Positions 1 through 8,457 of a DNA stretch of 64,000 bases are shown piece after piece (position 1 is the stretch's first letter; each line of letters opens with the position of its first letter). Source of the stretch: DATARR01 sp044868005 (GTDB lineage: Bacteria > Acidobacteriota > Thermoanaerobaculia > Multivoradales > UBA5704). A program made the translations under genes and the position numbers. The DNA lies in NCBI GenBank assembly GCA_044868005.1, contig JBIOVX010000128.1:1-64000 (forward strand), given 5' to 3'. The notes under the pieces are model-generated. The model ran no database searches. It was not told the origin of the DNA and saw only the letters and a list, made by a program, of their open reading frames with translations.

Positions 1-26
1 CGCCGGCTCTTTTTTTGCTGCCGGCG
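1..26. terminator. Hairpin upstream of nagZ
   Basis: CGCCGGC at 1-7 pairs perfectly with GCCGGCG at 20-26. The loop carries a run of T. It may be the transcription end of a gene lying to the left of the window. The T-run is in the loop rather than after the stem, so terminator activity is only a guess. Confidence 0.3.
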
Positions 27-61
27 AGGACGCCGGCGCTCCCAGGATAAGATCCTCACCT

Positions 62-1111
62 ATGCGACCCGCCGAGCAGGTCTTCGTGGGCATTCCGGGT
101 CCCGAGCTGGACGCCGAGTCCGCCGGCTTGCTCGCCGCGCATCAGCCCGGCGGCGTGGTGCTGTTCAAGCGCAATATCAAGGACGAGGAGCAGCTCAATG
201 CGTTGATGACCGACCTGCGGCGGCTGCTGCCCGAGGCGGTGTTCTGCATCGACGCCGAGGGCGGCCGGGTGGACCGGCTGCAGGAGGTGGTGGGGCCGGC
301 GCCCGGAGCCGCGTTCCTCGCCAAGCACCCGCCGAGCTACTCGCTGCAGGCAGGCCACTGGGTGGCCCAGGCCCTGCGGCTGTTCGACATCGACGTCGAC
401 TACGCGCCGGTGGTGGATCTCGACCGCGGGGCCACCGACAATGCCTTGGACAACCGTTACTTCGGTGCCACGCCGGCGGACGTGATCCCGCGCGCCCAGG
501 CCTTCTTGCGCGGCCTCTACACCGGCGGCGCCGGGGGCTGTCTCAAGCACTTTCCGGGCCTCGGCGCCGCCGGCGAGGACACCCACTTCCGCATGTCCGC
601 CGTCTACCTCCCGGAGGAGGAGCTGCGGGTCGATCTCGAGCCCTTCCTCGCCCTCAAGCGGCTGGCGGGAGCCGTGATGGTCGGCCACGCCCTGTATCCC
701 GCCTACGACGCCTCGATGCGGCCGGCGACCCTCTCGCCGGCGATCCTCGGCGGCGTGCTGCGCGGCCGGCTCGGCTTCGACGGGCTCGTCTTCAGCGACG
801 ACATGGAGATGAAGGCGCTGGACGAGTGGGGGGATCTCCCCGAGCGTTGCGAGGCCTGCTTCGCCGCCGGCTGCGACGTGCTCAACGTCTGCCACACCCT
901 GGCGGCTCTGCCGGAGATCGTCGCCCGCCTGGAGCACCCCGCCCTGAGCGAGCGGATGGCGGAAGCGAACCGCCGTCTCGACACCTATCGCCAGCGCCTG
1001 CTCACCTTGCGCACGGCGCAGGACTACGTCAAGTTCATGAGCGAGACCAGCCACGGCGAGCGGCTGGAGCGCATCCGCCAGGCGCTGGAACAACTGCAGG
1101 AGAACGCGTAG
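62..1111 (+). CDS. nagZ: Glycoside hydrolase family 3 beta-N-acetylhexosaminidase (NagZ-like)
   Basis: This is a 349-residue single-domain GH3 enzyme that would remove beta-linked N-acetylglucosamine from muropeptides during cell-wall recycling in the cytoplasm. Visible family motifs are IDAEGGRVDRLQ near residue 60, KHFPGLG near residue 160 with a following GEDTH segment in the place of the catalytic His/Asp loop, and SDDMEM at residues 245-250, where D246 matches the GH3 nucleophile. No signal peptide is seen, as expected for NagZ. The ATG at 62 has no Shine-Dalgarno sequence, but a -10-like TAAGAT at 48-53 ends eight bases before it, so the mRNA may be leaderless. It is convergent with ssb. 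Another GH3 hexosaminidase specificity is possible. Confidence 0.88.
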   Translation: MRPAEQVFVGIPGPELDAESAGLLAAHQPGGVVLFKRNIKDEEQLNALMTDLRRLLPEAVFCIDAEGGRVDRLQEVVGPAPGAAFLAKHPPSYSLQAGHWVAQALRLFDIDVDYAPVVDLDRGATDNALDNRYFGATPADVIPRAQAFLRGLYTGGAGGCLKHFPGLGAAGEDTHFRMSAVYLPEEELRVDLEPFLALKRLAGAVMVGHALYPAYDASMRPATLSPAILGGVLRGRLGFDGLVFSDDMEMKALDEWGDLPERCEACFAAGCDVLNVCHTLAALPEIVARLEHPALSERMAEANRRLDTYRQRLLTLRTAQDYVKFMSETSHGERLERIRQALEQLQENA

Positions 1112-1150
1112 GCCCCCTCAGCCCCAAGAAAGGGACACAAGGAACAACAA

Positions 1151-1224
1151 GGACTGCAAGGACGGGTGAAACCTTCTCGTCCTTGCTGTCCCTGCTGTCC
1201 TTGCTGTCCCTGGAGTCCTTGTTG
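1151..1224. terminator. Inverted repeat plus five tandem 9-mers between nagZ and ssb
   Basis: GGACTGCAAGGACG at 1151-1164 pairs with CGTCCTTGCTGTCC at 1178-1191 with one mismatch, leaving a 13-base loop. From 1180 to 1224 the sequence is five 9-base units related to TCCTTGCTG. The element sits between convergent genes and could end transcription from both sides, although neither arm is followed by a T-run. Confidence 0.45.
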
Positions 1225-1229
1225 CGGGC

Positions 1230-1667
1230 TCAGAAGGGGATGTCGTCCTCCTCAACCTCGCCGTGGCCGCCGCCTTCGTCGTAGGAGGGGCCGGCCGAGG
1301 GAGCGGCGCCGGCGCCCGGGGCCTCGAAATCGCCGCCGCGCGCGCTGCCGAGCATCTGGAAGTTGTCGCAGACGATCTCGGTCTTGTACTTCTTCTCCCC
1401 CGTCTGGCGGTCGTCCCACGAGCGCGTCTGGAGCCGTCCTTCCAGGTAGATCTGCTTCCCCTTCGTCAGGTACTGGCCCGCGATCTCCGCCTGTTTGCCC
1501 CAGACGACGATGCTGTGCCACTCCGTCTGCTCCTGCTTCTGGCCGTTCTTGTCCCGCCAGCGGCGGTTGGTCGCCAGGGTGAAGCTTGCGACCGGCTGCC
1601 CCGACGGGGTGGATCGCACCTCCGGGTCACGGCCGAGATTGCCGATCAGGATCACTTTGTTGACCAT
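1230..1667 (-). CDS. ssb: Single-stranded DNA-binding protein
   Basis: This 145-residue SSB binds single-stranded DNA during replication, repair and recombination. The N-terminal OB fold begins MVNKVILIGNLGRDPE and contains the typical WHSIVVWGK and GRLQTRSW segments up to about residue 108. A Gly/Ala/Pro-rich linker follows, then the acidic tip DDIPF that recruits partner proteins. The length and both ends match the family, so the gene looks complete. A GGAG sequence lies about 10 bases before the ATG. It is divergent from dtd and convergent with nagZ. Confidence 0.96.
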   Translation of the reverse strand: MVNKVILIGNLGRDPEVRSTPSGQPVASFTLATNRRWRDKNGQKQEQTEWHSIVVWGKQAEIAGQYLTKGKQIYLEGRLQTRSWDDRQTGEKKYKTEIVCDNFQMLGSARGGDFEAPGAGAAPSAGPSYDEGGGHGEVEEDDIPF

Positions 1668-1782
1668 GCGTCCGTTCTCCTCTGGTCTTGAATCGGTTAC
1701 GGTATCACAGCCGTCCCGCCGCTCCCGGCGGGAGAGCGGTCGGCGGTGGCGAAATTTCCTCCGGCCTATATAAACGGAAAAA

Positions 1783-2220
1783 ATGCGGGTTATCTGTCAA
1801 CGAGTTTCGTCGGCGTCGGTGAAAGTGGCCGGCGAGGTGGTCGGCGAGATCGGCCCCGGCCTGCTGGTCTTCGTCGGCATCGAGCGCGGCGACGGCCCTG
1901 ACAAGGTGCGCGCGGCGGCCGAGAAGCTGGCCGGACTGCGGGTCTTCGAAGACGCCGCCGGCAAGATGAACCTGGACCTCGCCGCGGTGGGCGGAGCCTT
2001 CCTGGTGGTCTCCCAGTTCACTCTCGCCGGCTCGCTCGCCAGGGGGCGCCGGCCGTCCTTCGACCGGGCGGCGCCGCCCGAGGAGGCGCGGCCGCTGGTG
2101 GAGGCGCTGGTGGAGGACCTCCGCGGCCGCGGCTTCCGCGTCGAGACCGGCCGCTTTCGCGCCCACATGCAGGTGGCCCTGGTCAACGACGGGCCGGTGA
2201 CGCTGTTCGCCGAGTTCTAA
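1783..2220 (+). CDS. dtd: D-aminoacyl-tRNA deacylase
   Basis: Dtd hydrolyses D-amino acids (and glycine mischarged on tRNA-Ala) from tRNA, acting as a proofreading enzyme in the cytoplasm. The 145 residues start MRVICQRVSSASV. They carry the two signature segments of the family: SQFTLAG near residue 77, and a C-terminal NDGPVTL in place of the usual N-x-GPVT cross-subunit motif. The ATG at 1783 is preceded by TATAAA at 1769-1774 with only eight bases between, and no Shine-Dalgarno sequence is visible. Divergent from ssb. Confidence 0.95.
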   Translation: MRVICQRVSSASVKVAGEVVGEIGPGLLVFVGIERGDGPDKVRAAAEKLAGLRVFEDAAGKMNLDLAAVGGAFLVVSQFTLAGSLARGRRPSFDRAAPPEEARPLVEALVEDLRGRGFRVETGRFRAHMQVALVNDGPVTLFAEF

Positions 2221-2230
2221 CCCGAGGGGT

Positions 2231-3253
2231 TCAGCGCACCGCGATGTCCTGGATCGGCACCGGCATGAAACAGAGGATGAGCATCGCCAGGGCGAGCCAG
2301 GCGAGGATGCGCCGCCGGCGGTCGAGAGGCTCGCTCTCGTCGTAGACCGGCGGGTGGTAGAGGCCGATCAGCATCACGATGACGCACCAGAGCAGCCAGC
2401 CTGCCCAGTAGAAGCCCATCAACCCGAGCACAACCCACAGGGGAAACGCCACGCGGCGCTGCAGGCGGCCCGTCGCCGCGTAGAGGATGTGCCCGCCGTC
2501 GAGCTGTCCCAGGGGGAGCAGGTTGATGGAGGTGGCGAGCAGGCCGAGCCAGGCGGCGAGCGCCACGGGGTGGAGGTCCAGCACCATGCCCGGCGCCAGG
2601 CGGCCGTGGAACAGCCACGTCACCAGGCTGATCGCGAGACACCGTCCGGGAAGGAGGATGAGCCCGTTGGCGTCCTCGGGCTGAGGGGCTACGGCCAGTG
2701 GGGCGGGGTGAGACGCCGCGATGCCGTAGAGGAGGAACGGCAGCAGCGCCACGAAGCCCGCGATCGGTCCGGCGATCCCCACGTCGAAGAGCTGGCGCTT
2801 GCTGCGGATCGGGGCCTTGATCTTGATGAACGCGCCGAAAGTCCCGAAGTTGAACGGTACGGGCAGGAAGTACGGCAGCGTGCACGGCAGGCCATAGCGG
2901 CGGCAGGCGATGTAGTGGCCGAGCTCGTGGGCGAGCAGGATGACGAGCGCCGGGATGGAGAAGGCGAGCCCGATGCGCAGCAGCGCCGGGTTCCGCCACA
3001 CCTGCGCCACGACGCCCGGCGTCAGAAAAGGACCGAAGATCGCCAGCATGTCCGTGCGGCTGAGCTGGACCATGACCGGCCCCAGCGTCGTCGTGCAGAA
3101 GAAAGTCAAACCGAAGAGCAGCAACGCCAGGCCGTAGCGGGGCCGCTCGCGGGGCGGCGCGGCGGCGAAGACGTCGCCCGGGGCCGGCAGCAGCTCGATG
3201 AGCGGTGGCGGGAACGGCGGCCCCTGCCGCCAATCGCGGGTGCCGTCGCTCAT
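2231..3253 (-). CDS. Site-2 protease family (M50) membrane metalloprotease
   Basis: This 340-residue integral membrane protein has the zinc-binding HELGH at residues 109-113 inside a hydrophobic segment, and the partner motif LDGGH near residues 251-255. Together these define M50 intramembrane proteases. Hydrophobic stretches near 41-60, 95-115, 155-180, 205-215, 230-245 and the last 70 residues suggest about six membrane spans. It would cleave membrane-embedded substrates, but nothing here identifies the substrate. No PDZ domain is present, unlike RseP. It lies just downstream of the HU gene on the same strand and may be co-transcribed with it. Confidence 0.88.
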   Translation of the reverse strand: MSDGTRDWRQGPPFPPPLIELLPAPGDVFAAAPPRERPRYGLALLLFGLTFFCTTTLGPVMVQLSRTDMLAIFGPFLTPGVVAQVWRNPALLRIGLAFSIPALVILLAHELGHYIACRRYGLPCTLPYFLPVPFNFGTFGAFIKIKAPIRSKRQLFDVGIAGPIAGFVALLPFLLYGIAASHPAPLAVAPQPEDANGLILLPGRCLAISLVTWLFHGRLAPGMVLDLHPVALAAWLGLLATSINLLPLGQLDGGHILYAATGRLQRRVAFPLWVVLGLMGFYWAGWLLWCVIVMLIGLYHPPVYDESEPLDRRRRILAWLALAMLILCFMPVPIQDIAVR

Positions 3254-3290
3254 CGGGATGGGCGGGAGAGTCGGAGAGGGAAGGTCCGGC

Positions 3291-3557
3291 TCAGAGATTC
3301 TTGAGGTCCTTGCCGGGCTTGAAGCGCACCGTCTTGCCGGGGGAGATCGCCACCTCGACGCCGGTCTTGGGATTGCGGCCGACGCCCTTCTTGCGGTCGC
3401 GCACCTGGAAGACGCCGAAGCCGCGCAGCTCGATGCGCTTGCCGTCGCAGAGCGCGTTTTTCATCGCCTCGATGATGATATCGACGGCTTGCGCCGCCTT
3501 TACCCGGGGCACGTCCGTGATTTCCGCGACGCGGTCGACGATGTCCGACTTGATCAT
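3291..3557 (-). CDS. HU/IHF-family DNA-binding protein
   Basis: This is an 88-residue histone-like protein that bends and compacts DNA as a dimer. The sequence follows the family throughout: the N-terminal helical dimerisation half (MIKSDIVDRVAE), then the LRGFGVFQVRDRKKG core and the R-NPKTG beta-arm, ending in FKPGKDLK. The length is standard. A strong promoter (TTGACA-17-TTAGAC) lies immediately upstream. HU and IHF subunits cannot be separated reliably by eye; the RNPKTG arm is common to both. Confidence 0.95.
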   Translation of the reverse strand: MIKSDIVDRVAEITDVPRVKAAQAVDIIIEAMKNALCDGKRIELRGFGVFQVRDRKKGVGRNPKTGVEVAISPGKTVRFKPGKDLKNL

Positions 3558-3579
3558 TGCGGCTCCGAAACGGGGGGCA

Positions 3580-3608
3580 GTCTAACAACGCCTTTCGAGG
3601 GGTGTCAA
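3580..3608 (-). promoter_or_regulatory. Sigma-70-type promoter of the HU gene
   Basis: On the minus strand TTGACA (3608-3603) is followed by a 17-base spacer and TTAGAC (3585-3580). The predicted start of transcription near 3573 leaves a leader of about 16 bases. A second TTGACA lies 14 bases further upstream at 3622-3617. Confidence 0.6.
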
Positions 3609-3634
3609 CCGAGAGGTGTCAACAAGTGGAGTTC

Positions 3635-4915
3635 TTACTGCGACTTAGCCTCTCCGCGCTTGCGCCGCAGGATGCAGCGCTCGACGGCGGCGGTGGCCAG
3701 CGACATCAGGCGCTGGATCTGCGGCAGCTCGACCGGACCGCGCGTCCCGCCGTCGGCATAGATCACCACCACCAGCCGGTCCTTGATGCGCACCGGCAGC
3801 ATCATGCAGTCGCGCGGCAGCTCGCCCCCCCAGGTGCGGGCGAGCTGGCGGTGCGCGGGCATGGGCGGCAGGGGTCCGAGGTGGAGACCGCTGCCCTGGC
3901 GCAGATTGAGGAAGAGCGACGGCTGATCGAAGCCGATGGCGAACGCGGCGAAGGCTTCGCGATCCACCCCCGCCCCCTGCGCCTTCCAGCCGCTGATGCG
4001 GTCGCGGGACACCTGGAAGAGCGCCGCCCGCCGGTGGTCGCGGGCGAGAAAGGCGAGCAGGGTCTCGCCGACTTCGTCGAGATCCCGCGTGGCGGCGAGC
4101 GCCGTTTCCACCTCGTCGAGATTGGCGGGCGCCGGGGAGGGCCGGTCCGCCGCCGCGGGCTCGACCCACGGCGGCACGTCCAGCTCGGCCCGCTCCTGGG
4201 GCGTCAGGGCGACGGACATCGGCCGCGGTGCCGCCACCGGCGCGGCGGCGAGAGAGGCGGTCCGGGCCGCCGCCGCGGCCGGCGGCGCGACGGCGGGAAC
4301 CGCGGCCGGCACCGGCACCGGCTGGATCAGCTCGGGGAGCGGCGGCGGCAGCTTGATCCTGGGTGGCGTCGCGAACAGGCTTTCGATCGGTCGCTGAGCG
4401 GCGGCCGGCTCGGCGTTCTCGGCCGGCTTCTCCCAGAGGAAGCGGGCGCGGTTGAGGCGATCCAGGATCACGCTGACGCGCGAGGGCATTTCCTCCCCGT
4501 AGTATCTCTCCAGGGCTTCGTAGATGCGGACCTCGTTGGCCACGTAGACCCTGACGCGCTTGCCGGAGGAGAAGGCGATCTCGTCCTGCGCCGCCAGGTT
4601 GCGGGGATCCAGCAACGCCACGTCGAGGCGGCCGAGCTCCAGCCGGAAAGGCACGGCGCGGCTGCGGCGGCTGAGCTTGTCCGGGATGAGGTTCAGCACT
4701 TCCTCGGGGATGCCGCGCAGATCCTCGACCGCCACGCCGGGAACGCCGTGATGCTCGGCGAGGCCTTTGAGCAGGAGATCCTCCCGGAGGGCGTCCATCT
4801 CCAGCAGGCACGTGCCGAGCCTGCCGCCGGCCACGTTCTGCGCCTTCAGAGCTCGCGTCAACTGCTGGACCGTGATCCAGCCGCGCGCCACGAGGAGCTG
4901 TCCGAGCTTTGTCAT
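3635..4915 (-). CDS. MshEN-domain protein with C-terminal GAF-like region
   Basis: The N-terminal 130 residues (from MTKLGQLLVARGWIT) match the MshEN/T2SSE-N domain that in type II secretion and pilus ATPases binds cyclic-di-GMP or partner proteins. A Pro/Ala-rich linker follows. The last 150 residues resemble a GAF-like sensor fold (DEVGETLLAFLARDHRRAALF near the start). No ATPase domain is present, so this is a stand-alone regulatory or scaffolding protein, perhaps for pili or gliding. I chose the ATG at 4915 because the domain normally starts there. A GTG at 4966 would add 17 residues. It is divergent from the TPR gene. Confidence 0.75.
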   Translation of the reverse strand: MTKLGQLLVARGWITVQQLTRALKAQNVAGGRLGTCLLEMDALREDLLLKGLAEHHGVPGVAVEDLRGIPEEVLNLIPDKLSRRSRAVPFRLELGRLDVALLDPRNLAAQDEIAFSSGKRVRVYVANEVRIYEALERYYGEEMPSRVSVILDRLNRARFLWEKPAENAEPAAAQRPIESLFATPPRIKLPPPLPELIQPVPVPAAVPAVAPPAAAAARTASLAAAPVAAPRPMSVALTPQERAELDVPPWVEPAAADRPSPAPANLDEVETALAATRDLDEVGETLLAFLARDHRRAALFQVSRDRISGWKAQGAGVDREAFAAFAIGFDQPSLFLNLRQGSGLHLGPLPPMPAHRQLARTWGGELPRDCMMLPVRIKDRLVVVIYADGGTRGPVELPQIQRLMSLATAAVERCILRRKRGEAKSQ

Positions 4916-4983
4916 ACCGGGAAGCGTCAGGGAGTGAGAGGCTCTAAATGATTCACTTTCCTGCACTTAAGCGTAAGGGCGAC

Positions 4984-5036
4984 ATTATAGAGGCGGCTCG
5001 ATAGCCTTGTAAAGCGCCGCGCTGCGCTGCTATCCT
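4984..5036. promoter_or_regulatory. Back-to-back promoters sharing the -35 zone
   Basis: Minus strand: TATAAT at 4989-4984 with TTACAA at 5012-5007 (spacer 17). Plus strand: TTGTAA at 5007-5012 with TATCCT at 5031-5036 (spacer 18). Both promoters therefore use the same six base pairs as -35 element, pointing in opposite directions. The plus-strand transcript would start at or one base before the GTG at 5044. Confidence 0.5.
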
Positions 5037-5043
5037 GCAAGTT

Positions 5044-6990
5044 GTGAAGCTTTATGTTGCCGCGGTTTCGGCCGCATGCCTCGCCCTTCCGTCCGCCGCC
5101 GTCGCCGCGCCTGCCCCCGCCGCAGTCAATCCGCCGGCAGCTTCCTACCAGTTCGCCCTCGGCAAGCTGCTGGCCGTCGAAGGCGCGGTCAACGATGCCC
5201 TCGTCGCCTTCGAGGAGGCGGAGAAGCTCGCCTCCGGCACCCCGGACGCCGCCTACGTCCTGCTCGAGCACGCGCAGCTCCTGGCCCGCACGGCCCAGTA
5301 TGCGCGCAACCCGTCGGCGCGCGACGAGTCCCTGCGCAAGGCCGGCGAGAAGATCGCCGAAGCGCGGCGGCTGGCGCCGGAAAACCTCGACGTGCTGCGC
5401 GCCGTGGGCGACGTCTACCTCGACCTCGCGGCCGGCGATCCCGCCGCTCTGACCACGGCGCGGGACGCCCTGGAGGAGGTGCGGCGGCGGGCGCCGACCG
5501 ACGTGCAGGCCTTCATGACGCTGGGCCGCATCTACCTCGACCAGAACCAGCCGCAGAAGGCCGCCGAGGTCTTCCACGAGCTGATCGACAACGTGCCCCA
5601 GCAACGCATGGCCTATGCCCTCCTCGTCGAGTCGCTGATGCAGGCGAACCAGGCGGCCGAGGCCGAGAAGGCGCTGCAGGAGATCCTGACGTTCGATCCC
5701 GGCTCCCTCGAAGCCCGCTTGACGCTGGCGGATCTGCAGGGCCGGCGCGGCGACGCCAAGGCCGTCCTGGAGACGCTGCGCCGGGCCCCCGAAGAGGCGC
5801 GCGACGATCCGCGGCTGCGGCGTCAGATCGCCTGGGCCCTCTACCAGACGGGCGAGCTGGAGGAGGCTCTCGCCGCGGTGGATGCTCTCGTCGGCAAGGA
5901 TCCGGACAGCAACGCCCTCTCCCTTCTCAAGGGCCTCATCGTGGCGGCGCAGGGCCGCAACGACGAAGCCATCAGCCTCCTCGGCAAGGTGCGGGAGGCG
6001 CAGCCGAAGGACCCGGCGGTGGCGCTCACCCTGGCGCGGGTGATGCAGCGCGCCGGCCAGCACGAGGCGGCGGCGGCGCTGCTGATCGAGCTCGCCGAGG
6101 CGCTCGAGCGCGACGGCAAGGCCGCAGAGTCGCAGGAGGTCCGCTTCGAGGCCGCGCAGGTGTACTTCGACGACAAGCAGTGGCAGCGGGTGGAGGAGGT
6201 GCTGCGGCCCCTGCTCGCCTCCGCGGACGAGGCCGTGCACGGCCAGGCCGTGCTGCTCCAGGCCGACGCGCTCGCCAAGGCCGGCCGGCTCGACGAGGCG
6301 CTCGCGCTGCTCGCCGGCGCCAAGGAATCCGTCGCCATCGCCAGCAAGCGGGCCGAGCTGCTGGCCCGCTCCGGCCGCGCCGAGGAGGGGGAGCGCCTGT
6401 TCGCCGATCTGGCGGGCCGCAACGACGCCTCGGCGCTGGCGGCGGCCCAGGCCTACCAGCGGCTCGAGCGCTATCAGGAATCGATCCCGATCCTGGAGAA
6501 GCTCGCCGCCGGCCATCCCGACCAGCCGGTCACCGGCTTCCTGCTGGGAGCGGCCTATGAGCGCACCGGCCAGCGCGACAAGGCGGTGGCGGAGTTCCGG
6601 CGCGTGCTGCAGATCGAGCCGGACTTCCACGCCGCGCTGAATTACCTCGGCTACACCTACGCCGAGGCCGGGGTCAATCTGGAGGAGGCGCTGACGCTGG
6701 TGAGCCGGGCGGTGGCTCTGGAGCCCGACAACGGCGCTTACGTCGATTCCCTCGGCTGGGCCTATTACCGACTCGGCCGCACCGAGCAGGCCCGCAGCTA
6801 CCTCGAACGGGCCGCCCGCCTGGAGCCCGAGGACGCGACGCTTCAAGAGCACCTGGGAGATGTCTATGTTGCGTTGGGGCAGACGGAGAGGGCACGGCAG
6901 GCCTATGAGCGAGCTCTGTCGCTCGCGGGCGAAAACGCGGAGCAGGTCCGCCGCAAGCTGGACGGGCTCGACAAGGCTCAACCCCGCTGA
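5044..6990 (+). CDS. Secreted or periplasmic TPR-repeat protein
   Basis: This is a 648-residue protein with an N-terminal signal peptide (KLYVAAVSAACLALPSAAVA, cleavage near residue 22), then TPR repeats almost to the end. The C-terminal repeats are the clearest, with segments such as ALNYLGYTYAEAG and YVDSLGWAYYRLGR. Such proteins are scaffolds for envelope or secretion complexes. The repeat arrangement resembles BamD- or PilF-like helical arrays but is longer, so no specific role can be named. The start is a GTG directly following a -10-like TATCCT, implying a leaderless mRNA. The next gene overlaps its 3' end. Confidence 0.82.
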   Translation: MKLYVAAVSAACLALPSAAVAAPAPAAVNPPAASYQFALGKLLAVEGAVNDALVAFEEAEKLASGTPDAAYVLLEHAQLLARTAQYARNPSARDESLRKAGEKIAEARRLAPENLDVLRAVGDVYLDLAAGDPAALTTARDALEEVRRRAPTDVQAFMTLGRIYLDQNQPQKAAEVFHELIDNVPQQRMAYALLVESLMQANQAAEAEKALQEILTFDPGSLEARLTLADLQGRRGDAKAVLETLRRAPEEARDDPRLRRQIAWALYQTGELEEALAAVDALVGKDPDSNALSLLKGLIVAAQGRNDEAISLLGKVREAQPKDPAVALTLARVMQRAGQHEAAAALLIELAEALERDGKAAESQEVRFEAAQVYFDDKQWQRVEEVLRPLLASADEAVHGQAVLLQADALAKAGRLDEALALLAGAKESVAIASKRAELLARSGRAEEGERLFADLAGRNDASALAAAQAYQRLERYQESIPILEKLAAGHPDQPVTGFLLGAAYERTGQRDKAVAEFRRVLQIEPDFHAALNYLGYTYAEAGVNLEEALTLVSRAVALEPDNGAYVDSLGWAYYRLGRTEQARSYLERAARLEPEDATLQEHLGDVYVALGQTERARQAYERALSLAGENAEQVRRKLDGLDKAQPR

Positions 6991-7717
6991 AGCGGCAACG
7001 ATAATTCTCCTCCTCGCCGCCGGTTGCGCAGGCGGTCCCTTGCCCCGGCCGCTGCCGGCGCCAACTCTGGCTCCGTGGCAGATTCCCCAGGGCGCCTACG
7101 GCTCGCAACGGCTGTACCGGGTGAGCTACTCGGGTCCGGAGGGCGAAGGCTCGTTCCGGGTCACGCTCCGCCTCGCCTCGCCGTCGCGCTACCAGTTGCA
7201 GGCCGTCGATCCGGTGGGCCGCTCGCTGTGGAGCCTCGACGTTTCGCACGACGCCGGCCTGTGGCTCAACCACCGTGGCCACAGCTACTGCCGGTTCGAA
7301 GGCCGGTTCGATCTCACCGGCGTGCCCCTGGGTCCCTTCCCCCTGTTCTCCCTGCCGTCGCTGCTGCTCGGCCGCGTGCCCGCCGAGCCGGCGCCCGGCT
7401 CCGCACCTCCGGCGGCCGGAGGGCGGCAGTTCGACTTCCATGACGGGGCGGACCGGCGCTGGTACGGCGCGCTGGGCGAGCAGGGGCTGGTGCTGAGCTG
7501 GACGGCCTCCGACGGCGACACGCCGAAGGTCTGGTGGATGCGGCGCGACGACTGGGCCATCCTCTCCGACCGGGAGCGCGGCGTGCAGGTGCGCTGGCGG
7601 GAGATGGTGCGCGAGAACCTCGATCTGGAGCCGCCCCGGCTCGAGCCCCCCGCCGACTACCGCGAGGTCCCCTGCCGCCAGCAGGAGGTGCCGGAGACGG
7701 CGCCGGACGGCCTGTGA
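6905..7717 (+). CDS. Putative outer-membrane lipoprotein (DUF4292/LolB-like)
   Basis: A lipobox (LLLAAGC) follows a basic N-terminal stretch, so the mature protein begins at the Cys near residue 40 and is lipid-anchored. The rest is beta-rich with many aromatic residues, including YRVSYSGPEGEGSFRVTLR and RGHSYCRFEGRFDL, similar in style to LolB or DUF4292 lipoproteins. The start is uncertain: the first usable ATG (6905) overlaps the upstream TPR gene by 86 bases, and no ATG, GTG or TTG occurs between the TPR stop and the lipobox. It probably works with the TPR protein at the envelope. Function unknown. Confidence 0.6.
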   Translation: MSELCRSRAKTRSRSAASWTGSTRLNPAEAATIILLLAAGCAGGPLPRPLPAPTLAPWQIPQGAYGSQRLYRVSYSGPEGEGSFRVTLRLASPSRYQLQAVDPVGRSLWSLDVSHDAGLWLNHRGHSYCRFEGRFDLTGVPLGPFPLFSLPSLLLGRVPAEPAPGSAPPAAGGRQFDFHDGADRRWYGALGEQGLVLSWTASDGDTPKVWWMRRDDWAILSDRERGVQVRWREMVRENLDLEPPRLEPPADYREVPCRQQEVPETAPDGL

Positions 7718-8043
7718 CCTCACCCCGGAGAGGGATTTGACACCTCCGCCGCTCCCCTCTACCATTAAGGGCCCGCGGTAGGGAGTCCTGCCAAAACGGA
7801 TTTCCAGTGCTCTCCCGGAGGTTCTGCCAGTATATAATGCCTGCATTGATGCCGACGCGTGCATAGCGCGCAGCCCTTCCCCAGGGAACGCGGAGCTATT
7901 GTAGCCGCCGCTTTCCGCCGTCGGGGAGGCGCCGCCGAACGACTGAGGGGGAGGCTGCCTCATGGGTTTCGCCGGGCAGCTCACTGGCCGGCCGGCGTAC
8001 ACGCGGAGGAATGACCAGGGATGACCCGGAGAGGACGCGGAAA
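7718..8043. other. Gene-free stretch with two promoter candidates before spoVG
   Basis: This 326-base gap contains a strong sigma-70-like promoter (TTGACA 7737-7742, spacer 17, TACCAT 7760-7765) and a second perfect -10 box, TATAAT at 7833-7838, without a convincing -35. The predicted spoVG leader is therefore 200-270 bases. That is long enough to hold regulation, but I recognise no riboswitch class in it. Confidence 0.5.
7737..7765 (+). promoter_or_regulatory. Promoter of the spoVG / prs region
   Basis: TTGACA at 7737-7742, a 17-base spacer and TACCAT at 7760-7765. This is the best sigma-70 match in the left third of the window and would drive spoVG and possibly tRNA-Gln. Confidence 0.6.
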
Positions 8044-8448
8044 ATGGAGATCACAGAGGTCAAGGTCTTTCCGATTCAGGAAGAGAAGCTGAAGGCATTC
8101 GTCTCGATCGTGTTTGATCATTGTTTCATGATCAACGACATCAAGATCATCCAGGGACGCGACGGATTGTTCATCAGCATGCCGAGCCGGAAGAAGAAGA
8201 ACGGCGAGTTCAAGGACGTCGCCCATCCGCTGAACAACGAGACGCGGCGGTCGATCGAGGACAAGGTGCTGGCCGAGTACGATCGCGTCCTCGAGGAGCG
8301 GGGCGAGCCGCCGGCCGATCGTGGAGAGCGGGGGGTGCGGATGCCGGCGGCCGTCGAGGCGGAGGAGCACCGCCTCGCCGCGGCGCCGGAGAAGAGTCTG
8401 GAGGAGGTCGAGGAGATCCACCTTCGCGACTCCTTCTGGAGCGTGTAA
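8044..8448 (+). CDS. spoVG: SpoVG family regulator
   Basis: SpoVG proteins are small DNA/RNA-binding regulators, first known from sporulating Firmicutes and also kept by Acidobacteriota and other non-sporulating phyla. The conserved core runs from MEITEVKVFPI through LKAFVSIVFDHCFMIND, RDGLFISMPSRK and FKDVAHPLN, about 85 residues. The acidic C-terminal extension of about 50 residues is variable in the family. I chose the ATG at 8044 because the family starts with MEIT and AGAGGA lies eight bases before it. The ATG at 8011 would add 11 residues but has its GGAGGA directly against the start codon. Confidence 0.92.
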   Translation: MEITEVKVFPIQEEKLKAFVSIVFDHCFMINDIKIIQGRDGLFISMPSRKKKNGEFKDVAHPLNNETRRSIEDKVLAEYDRVLEERGEPPADRGERGVRMPAAVEAEEHRLAAAPEKSLEEVEEIHLRDSFWSV

Positions 8449-8457
8449 GCTTCAGGT

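Noticed and set aside
56..1093. 345-residue open frame antisense to nagZ
   Set aside because: NagZ motifs are complete on the plus strand.
4927..6981. 684-residue open frame antisense to the TPR gene
   Set aside because: The plus strand has a signal peptide and repeated TPR units; the antisense reading mirrors codon bias.
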